From contig BLXT01008557.1 in NCBI GenBank assembly GCA_019648995.1, positions 228,032 through 292,031 on the forward strand: a DNA stretch of 64,000 nt. The letters are read 5' to 3'. Source of the DNA: Plakobranchus ocellatus (lineage: Eukaryota > Mollusca > Gastropoda > Plakobranchidae). The notes beneath the pieces are model-generated. The model ran no database searches. It saw only the letters and a list, made by a program, of their open reading frames with translations, and had not been told where the DNA came from. A program made the position numbers and the translations under genes. This document shows, in pieces, positions 60,901 through 64,000 of this stretch (within the stretch, counting starts at the first letter, position 1; each line of letters starts with the position of its first letter).

Positions 60901-63304
60901 ATGTTATTTATATGATTCATTGGGAGCAAGTACAAAAATCCTGATTATTCACACATTCAGATAAACCAAAAAATCTATCTTAGTTTTAATATCAGCGAGC
61001 GCCTTAGTCATTGAGTCCTACTCCTAATTCTTTTGTCTGAGGTCACTTTATTGGGGAGGATTGTCTTTCCATTTTAAAAAAAATTATAAATAAATATTAC
61101 ATGAAGCATATTGACACAAATTTGTCCCCAAACATTATGACAATGTTGATCTTGAAGATTTCAAATAACCTGGTAATCAGTATCCAAAACGCATAACTTC
61201 CACAACCAATAGTATATCTCCTATTTATTATTACAATGTCTGCAGCTGGTGATTCTCACTTTCATCAAAAAAGTAACCACTGTGACTACAACTGCCAACA
61301 CTAATATTACTTTCCTTTAACTACCATTTCAACTATTACTACTGTGATTATCACTTAACCTGCATGCGCTAAAGCTTATATTTTTTTTCTACTCCTACTA
61401 GTTCTGCGTTATACTTTCTTGAACTTTGACAGTTATCTTTCACTACTTAGGCTGCTCCTGATATTGCAACTTTTACTGTAATATTCTCAACAGAGCTTCA
61501 CTATTTATTTCTCTGTTAACTGATTCTACCCTGGTCTAGCTTGCCGCTTAAGTAGGTCACACACTGGTTGCCCAGAACAGAGCCACTACCACTGGACCAG
61601 CTATTTTAAGTTCTATTCATGGTTATTCATTTTTTGGTTTTGGGCCGTAGTTTATTATAAAAGGTTTTTTTTTTCTTGATTTTCACAAAGTTTTTAATAA
61701 AGTTTAATGAAGGCATACATAGGTACTTTTAATATACTGTCGCTCATTTGTAGAAAATACATTTTAAAAGAAGGTGATGTAAGTGAGCCATCGATTACAG
61801 TAGCTAAACAGGGAAAAAAACCAAAGTATTCAACAAAATTATGATGTCACCGCTAGAACTGTAAACTAACGCTATTTTAGAAAGTCATGTGATGAAGACC
61901 CTTTCATTTTTTCACTCTATAGAAGAGATTTGTAATGAAAAGACGATAACATTGTAAACATACATAGCTGAGTATAGCCGTGCCTGGTCTACAGCACTGA
62001 ACCATGCTGTACGAGATGACCCTTGCTTGGTCCACAAAACTAGGTCAAGCTGTCCGAGCTATCTCGTACATAGGACACAATGAATTAAATCAGGAAACTT
62101 GGAAAGTTCTTGCCCAATTCGCTAACAACTGCACTTGAAATGAATTGAAAGGTTACTGCTGGGTTTGAGATTGATCCTCCAGCAGTTGTGAGCCTGGATT
62201 GAGAACAAAAAATTCTGGTGCCAGTGCTTACAAGGATTGCTTGATCCACCGTACGAGATGTAAGGGGTGCTGAGTTAGCCGGCCTCAAAAGACTACTTTA
62301 ACATTTTTTAGCAGATTTTTTCAGGATTCATACACTTTCACAAAATAAAAAATTATATTTACTAGACCTTTTCTAGATATTACCATAGCTCATAATTGTA
62401 GCACAATACCCAAATAAATATCAAGTTCTTCCACCATAGCCAAAGAGGTATGTTGATAAGCAAAACAGCATTATTGTCAGATTGTCACTTCATATGAGGG
62501 CTACCATGTAAAGAAGAAGAGGCAGACAAGACAACAGAGCAGAAAAAAGTGGGAAAAGAAGGCAAAGCAAGGCGGATCTGCCTCATGACAAGAGACAGTT
62601 CACGGGCAACAAACTGTCTTAAACACCTCTCAATCTTGCACAGCAGTAGGATGGGTCGAAAAGTAGATGGGATGCTAAAGTAGAACATCAGCAGACCAGT
62701 GACAAATGAAGGGGAAGGGAAAGAGACCATTAAAGAGAGACAGTAAAATAAAGTAAAAGATCTACATAACCACCCACAAATATCCCAAGAGAGACACAGA
62801 CAGACAGAGAGAGAGGGATTAGGGATACAATCCCACAGCACAGTGCCATACAACTTGCCTGTCACCTCTCATCAAAGTCTAGCTCATTTCACTTGCCTTC
62901 TTTTTTTCCAGTGGTGCTATCTGCTTATGGGATGGAATTGATTAAAATTGAATATAATATTCACAAAAAAATTTTAAAAATAAAAAATGAAGATACTTCC
63001 AATCAAACAACCACAAAATCTGTTCAAAGCATATGTAAAATAATAAGGTTTTGAGCTGGCTGAGGCAGAAAAAAAATGCCTCTGATTTCATACTGCATCA
63101 TCAGTGTGCTGATAGCATAGTCTTGCCCAATAGTGAACAATGCACTGAAAGAAATCAAATAAAATTAATCTTAAAAATTTGAGGGGCTATTTTTGATTGT
63201 ACCTTTTAAAGTCATTTGTCCAGACTTTTTGGAAGTTTTGAAGTTAAAGACTTTTTGGCCTGTTATTAGATCCTCATCATCCACTTCTTGTGTATTGCCT
63301 CCTC
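35356..63304 (-). CDS. Minus-strand multi-exon gene, ORC2-like N-terminal region (partial span)
   Basis: Three open, GT-AG-flanked minus-strand exons (63304-63203, 56917-56750, 35466-35356) all start after two bases of a codon and end after one. They therefore join in frame in order. The joined peptide is hydrophilic and rich in Ser, Thr, Pro and Lys. It contains [16 protein letters not shown] and TPHRLRKR, which resemble two features of the disordered N-terminal half of ORC2: the V-F-x-F-x-T-x-K-K block and the S/TP-x-x-LRKR block. ORC2 is a core subunit of the origin recognition complex that loads MCM at replication origins. The AAA-like and winged-helix parts that would prove the identity were not found to the left, and the first exons lie beyond 64 kb. 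The identity is a proposal from remembered family sequence. Confidence 0.5.
35720..36026 (-). mobile_element. RTE-like LINE C-terminal relic
   Basis: On the minus strand [20 protein letters not shown] and YFDNIKD correspond to the conserved GK-x-EGKRxRGRP segment near the end of RTE-like LINE ORF2. After a frame change, [19 protein letters not shown] follows, matching the terminal 'RxxWRxxV' region. The piece is 5'-truncated to about 300 bp, with at least one frameshift. Confidence 0.6.
36504..36719 (+). other. 71-codon ORF, unrecognised
   Basis: This is a compositionally protein-like frame ([20 protein letters not shown]..., later [18 protein letters not shown]). No domain is recognised and no supporting splice sites were established. 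It lies in the large intron of the minus-strand gene. Confidence 0.2.
36975..39850 (-). mobile_element. I/Nimb-like LINE with internal deletion
   Basis: Read on the minus strand, a ~500-bp 5' region (39850 to ~39310) leads to an ORF1-like start near 39290, with [19 protein letters not shown] and [10 protein letters not shown]. The sequence then jumps directly to reverse transcriptase motif A ([10 protein letters not shown], about 39070). Motif B follows ([10 protein letters not shown], about 38910) and motif C (FVDDF, about 38810). RNase H (AVFTDGS) is at about 37980, and a C-terminal CxxC...HILVEC zinc motif ends near 37171. The 3' tail runs through the TGAGATCACTGG tail to an (AATC)n end at about 36975. 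The rest of ORF1, the endonuclease and the front of RT are missing. Several frameshifts and stops are present, so it is dead. Confidence 0.78.
40262..41379 (+). pseudogene. Relic of a RAG1-N-terminal-like (N-RAG-TP type) transposon gene
   Basis: Just after a TTGATTTAG acceptor-like site, ATG 40262 starts [20 protein letters not shown]. An A18 run follows, and then in other frames [20 protein letters not shown] and [18 protein letters not shown]-like, FMCxxC and CxxC-H blocks in this order, with the V-x-x-D-x-x-x-x-x-x-F-C spacing, resemble the zinc-binding region in front of the RAG1 core. That region is also carried by the N-RAG-TP elements described from sea hares. The ORF 40900-41379 ([20 protein letters not shown], then KTLGQP, PRK) fits the following Lys-rich segment. 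The first CRIC has lost a Cys (CRIF), and there are at least two frame changes. The mariner starts 45 bp downstream. It could instead be a decayed host gene of the same family. Confidence 0.5.
41618..42679 (+). pseudogene. Mariner transposase, inactivated
   Basis: ATG 41618 begins [14 protein letters not shown] 2-base loss near 41655 shifts the frame to [20 protein letters not shown], the helix-turn-helix paired-like domain. The catalytic domain shows TGDKSW (first Asp), HDNARPHTS (second Asp) and [10 protein letters not shown] (third Asp), with 34 residues between the last two, so DD34D. A TGA at 42144-42146 interrupts after YDPE, and one base is missing at about 42504-42512. The frame then finishes [20 protein letters not shown]...DGDYVEK and stops at 42679, overlapping an AATAAA. 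Three lesions in total mean no active enzyme, but the decay is light enough that the family is recent by the standard of this window. Confidence 0.92.
43068..44553. repeat. Nine-copy TGTCTGTYGTGAY motif array in the mariner cargo
   Basis: Plus orientation: 43068-43080, 43808-43820 (one mismatch), 44367-44379. Minus orientation: 43261-43273, 43438-43450 (diverged), 43466-43478, 43655-43667, 44203-44215, 44541-44553. A companion TTGGCRTCAC or its inverse occurs at 43414-43423, 43627-43636, 44382-44391 and 44529-44538. The last two combine with the core into a 25-bp inverted pair with a single difference. The first and last core copies face inward, like ends of a nested ~1.49-kb unit. No ORF of note lies between them. 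Confidence 0.85.
44795..45250. other. Non-coding stretch
   Basis: No exon or element end is seen. A short imperfect inverted segment (GGTCGGGCTGACC...GACCTCGGTCAG) is at about 45030-45060. Confidence 0.4.
45251..45560 (-). repeat. Dispersed repeat present twice here (and at 62509-62660)
   Basis: The blocks at 45251-45425 and 45466-45560 share GATAGCACAGGAAAGGAAGT, AGAAGACAAAGCAAGGTG, AAAGTGATGTCRCCCAYGTAC and GCAGTTCATKGG. The first also has GTCGCCTCTTATGACTCTCA and GTAGGGTGGGTC, which recur in decayed form at 62640. That GTCGCCTCTTA-type sequence is like 3' ends of invertebrate non-LTR elements, but the family is not settled. Confidence 0.7.
45697..45856. mobile_element. Short Harbinger-like MITE spanning an N gap
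   Basis: The left end GAGGACATTCAAATATAATC and the right end, reversed GGGGCTCTTCAGATATAATC, match the termini of 3530-4948. The middle is 21 N (45753-45773), flanked by GGCAGGGGATAAAAAAAGTC-type sequence as in the large copy. Confidence 0.65.
46232..46775. repeat. ~305-bp tandem duplication with (CT)n spacers
   Basis: Two units share GTTAGCGAGTG, TGTACAAATTATTATA, CAATTAYCTATGTGTTGAAT, GATTGAAATTTACA and TCATTTTTGCTCT. Each is bounded by long CTCTCT tracts. A C-rich CCCCCCGCCCGCCCGCC run closes the second. Confidence 0.9.
47300..48050. other. Non-coding stretch, locally less AT-rich
   Basis: No open exon is seen. The phrase GAGGCTGTGTGCCTAGCCAGA (47860) is echoed by GCGGCTGTGTGCCTATGCAGA (47963), a partial direct repeat. 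Confidence 0.35.
48053..48862 (+). mobile_element. Possible LTR of a Gypsy-like retroelement (fossil)
   Basis: A candidate LTR starts near a TGTCCCTCGCG hairpin and ends just before TTGGTGTCAC at 48852, which looks like a primer-binding-site start. It contains a region of degenerate ATCTGTAGATT-like iterations at 48340-48480. No gag, pol or second LTR is seen, so it would be a truncated or solo remnant. The evidence is weak. Confidence 0.25.
49290..49671 (+). pseudogene. Unrecognised coding relic broken at a poly-A run
   Basis: The frame [20 protein letters not shown], with a following [20 protein letters not shown], is protein-like and ends at an A13 run. In the next frame [20 protein letters not shown] continues to 49671. 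The CxxxxT...QW...CA pattern recalls transposon-associated proteins of invertebrates, but I cannot name a family. Confidence 0.3.
49683..49955 (-). other. Minus-strand ORF after a good acceptor, unrecognised
   Basis: On the minus strand TTTTTTTCTTAACTCAG is followed by an open frame ([20 protein letters not shown], later [20 protein letters not shown]) to a stop near 49682. It would accept a phase-1 junction like those of the ORC2-like exons, but the sequence resembles nothing I know in ORC2. It could be a terminal exon of another gene or chance. Confidence 0.25.
51170..52890 (+). mobile_element. RTE-like LINE with duplicated RT block
   Basis: Block 1 (51177-51500) covers [27 protein letters not shown] (RT motif A region) and ends near SPDIFNL. 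Block 2 starts earlier in the protein (about 51530, [13 protein letters not shown], then [17 protein letters not shown]). It repeats the same region ([44 protein letters not shown]) and goes on through [29 protein letters not shown] and [11 protein letters not shown] to [10 protein letters not shown]. It ends in AAGAAGAAGAA at 52883. The 5' endonuclease is absent and there are multiple stops. The two blocks are about 85% alike: two insertions or a tandem duplication. Confidence 0.8.
52900..56740. other. Mostly gene-free part of the large intron
   Basis: No exon that I would defend. A plus-strand stretch at 53402-53453 is preceded by a fine acceptor (TTTCCCCCACAACAG), but its donor is poor. 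(GA)n occurs at 53470-53485. A T/G homopolymer junction with 3 N is at 55653-55696. Everything else is AT-rich anonymous DNA. Confidence 0.4.
55653..55700. repeat. Poly-T/poly-G junction with N gap
   Basis: About 20 T then about 22 G, NNN (55693-55695), then CCCC. This is probably an assembly or sequencing artefact at a homopolymer. Confidence 0.9.
56750..56917 (-). CDS. ORC2-like gene, middle exon (56 codons)
   Basis: On the minus strand the acceptor is CTTGAATTTTCAG|CCATTG and the donor TTAG|GTGAGC. It is 168 nt, phase 1 to phase 1, open in that frame only. With the carried G it reads [20 protein letters not shown], later [20 protein letters not shown] and AKKGPDL. Ser/Pro/Thr-rich with SP and TP sites, it is typical of a disordered, CDK-phosphorylated segment (inference). 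Confidence 0.7.
57219..57485 (+). other. 88-codon plus-strand ORF with an internal acceptor and nearby donor, unrecognised
   Basis: AACGTCATTTCAG at 57274-57286 is followed by [20 protein letters not shown] and a lysine-rich helix-like stretch ([19 protein letters not shown]), with stop at 57485. An AAAG|GTGAGT donor follows 6 bp later, outside the frame. No family is recognised. Confidence 0.2.
57871..57980. repeat. (AT)n microsatellite with a 4-N gap
   Basis: A long TA/TAAA run is broken by N at 57899-57902. Confidence 0.95.
58727..58890 (+). mobile_element. tRNA-derived SINE, copy 2
   Basis: A-box-like GCACAGTGGGTAGCGAG, B box GGTTCGAGCCC, then CACCGGCCCCCTGGCCTGAT and tail GTCTGAGATCACCTTGTTGT, ending in a TATATATAAAAACC stretch. 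It is the same family as 19512-19655, in the opposite orientation. A pol III-transcribed, LINE-mobilised element by family knowledge. Confidence 0.85.
59990..60297 (-). mobile_element. Second tRNA-derived SINE family
   Basis: On the minus strand GGTGGCTCATCAGGTAGCGC, then AGTTGGCTACC (A box region), and GAGGTTCAAACTC (B box), followed by a ~200-bp body containing GGCAAACTACCTCATAAAGC. The tRNA-like head is distinct from the first family. The 3' end is uncertain. Confidence 0.7.
60300..62508. other. Gene-free stretch with ACT/ATT-rich simple sequence
   Basis: Interrupted TAC/ACT trinucleotide DNA fills about 60545-60880 and 61200-61330, giving Thr/Tyr-rich shadow ORFs. A 9-bp inverted pair GTACGAGAT/ATCTCGTAC lies at 62009-62069, and the same word recurs at 62251. 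No exon seen. Confidence 0.45.
62509..62660 (-). repeat. Dispersed repeat, third copy
   Basis: This shares GAAGGCAAAGCAAGG, ACAGTTCACGGGCAACAA, the CGCCTCT-like ACACCTCTCAAT and CAGTAGGATGGGTCGA with the copies at 45251-45560. It is more diverged than they are from each other. Confidence 0.6.
62897..62920 (-). CDS. Possible 24-nt micro-exon with GC donor
   Basis: On the minus strand CATCCCATAAGCAG is followed by 24 nt and then AAG|GCAAGT, the best-case GC-AG donor. It would be phase 1 to phase 1 and add DSTTGKKE between the two upstream ORC2-like exons without changing frame. The acceptor has a poor pyrimidine tract, so this is only a candidate. Confidence 0.25.
63203..63304 (-). CDS. ORC2-like gene, most upstream exon in window (34 codons)
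   Basis: On the minus strand the acceptor is TTTTTTTAATGTAG|GAGGAG and the donor AAAAG|GTACAA. It is 102 nt, phase 1 to phase 1. With the carried base it reads [20 protein letters not shown] and [13 protein letters not shown]. An acidic run before G-x-x-V-F-x-F-x-T-x-K-K is the part that suggested ORC2. Confidence 0.68.
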
Positions 63305-64000
63305 CTACATTAAAAAAAACAAAAATGATTACAATATTATTCGATAATTTGATTCAGAAACCATGTCAATAATCAGATTATGATTATAAAGGTCCTACAT
63401 TGTATCTGCTCTCTTTTTGTTAAAATTACACATTCATTGAACAATTAATTTCAATGAACGTCCATGTTAAACAATTCTAAAAGCAGGTGAAATACTGTTT
63501 CAGTTTGCTTAGATTTAATGCAAAGAGAGGAGGTGATTTTTTAGATGAATTGGGTGAGGAAAGTGGTTAAGCCATGATAAGATAACTTGATAAATATTCA
63601 TGAAAAATTGGGTATCTTTTACACAAACATGCTTGCAATTGCCTCATCACATAAATTTTATCTCTTTCATCTCACCTCTTCATGCTGTCCCAACCAACCA
63701 TAAGAAGATAAATTGAACTGCCTGCTTGGGTATCAACAATGAGTGTTTGCCATAAAAGATCAACACTTTGAACAAGTCATTGTTCGTTTTTTGTTTTATT
63801 TGTCTGTGTATCATCATGCATAATTACTATCAGCAAACTATACTTTTTCCATTCACATGTCTTTATTTCAACTATTTTTGTGTGAAAGAAGGGGTAAAAC
63901 CTGCAGGCCTTTTCAGTACTGAAGGCACAAGAAATTTGTCAAGATTATTAATTTACCCTATAATTCCCCTTAGCCACCCCTGAACTGTACCGCTCTACCG
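63305..64000. other. Right edge, no exon seen
   Basis: This should be intron of the minus-strand gene, whose start lies to the right of the window. I see no further phase-1 exon here. Confidence 0.4.

Overview
This window is AT-rich, intron-rich animal DNA with abundant microsatellites and many old, diverged transposon copies. There are no operons and no dense coding. I infer a mollusc, probably a gastropod. The support is moderate: a relic like the RAG1-N-terminal transposons described from sea hares, the I/Nimb-like and RTE-like LINE families with an (AATC)n-tailed SINE, and the excess of TAGGCCTA and AGATCTAG words. No species can be named from the sequence.

Layout. At 2040-2177 (minus) there is a candidate first coding exon of an unknown gene that leaves the window to the left. 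Between about 6.4 and 31 kb on the plus strand lies one well-supported gene. Nine coding exons join in frame into a 1126-residue protein with 15 C2H2 zinc fingers and a Q/S/P-rich tail with an acidic patch. Every splice junction was checked for GT-AG and phase. Four fingers are split by phase-0 introns at the same place, just after the CxxC-G-K/M/R. From 63.3 down to 35.4 kb on the minus strand, three short phase-1/phase-1 exons look like the disordered N-terminal part of an ORC2-like (origin recognition complex) protein. Its AAA-like part was not found.

The 35-53 kb interval, which I read as one large intron of that minus-strand gene, is a transposon graveyard. It holds an RTE-like LINE tail, an I/Nimb-like LINE with ORF1 fused by deletion to its RT-RNase H, a broken RAG1-N-like relic, a 3.37-kb mariner with recognisable TIRs, a possible LTR fossil and an RTE-like LINE with a duplicated RT block. 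Elsewhere there are two TTAA-flanked MITEs, two Harbinger-like MITEs, a tRNA-SINE pair in opposite orientations, a second SINE, minisatellites and five N gaps.

The most unusual structure is the 3' two-thirds of the mariner. About 2.1 kb of non-transposase DNA lies between the transposase stop and the right TIR. It carries nine copies, in both orientations, of a 13-bp motif (TGTCTGTYGTGAY) and four copies of a companion TTGGCRTCAC. A parallel case is the TTAA MITE, which is largely built from iterations of TTACCCCnACGTACGGATA. These two arrays are the best candidates here for something not previously described.
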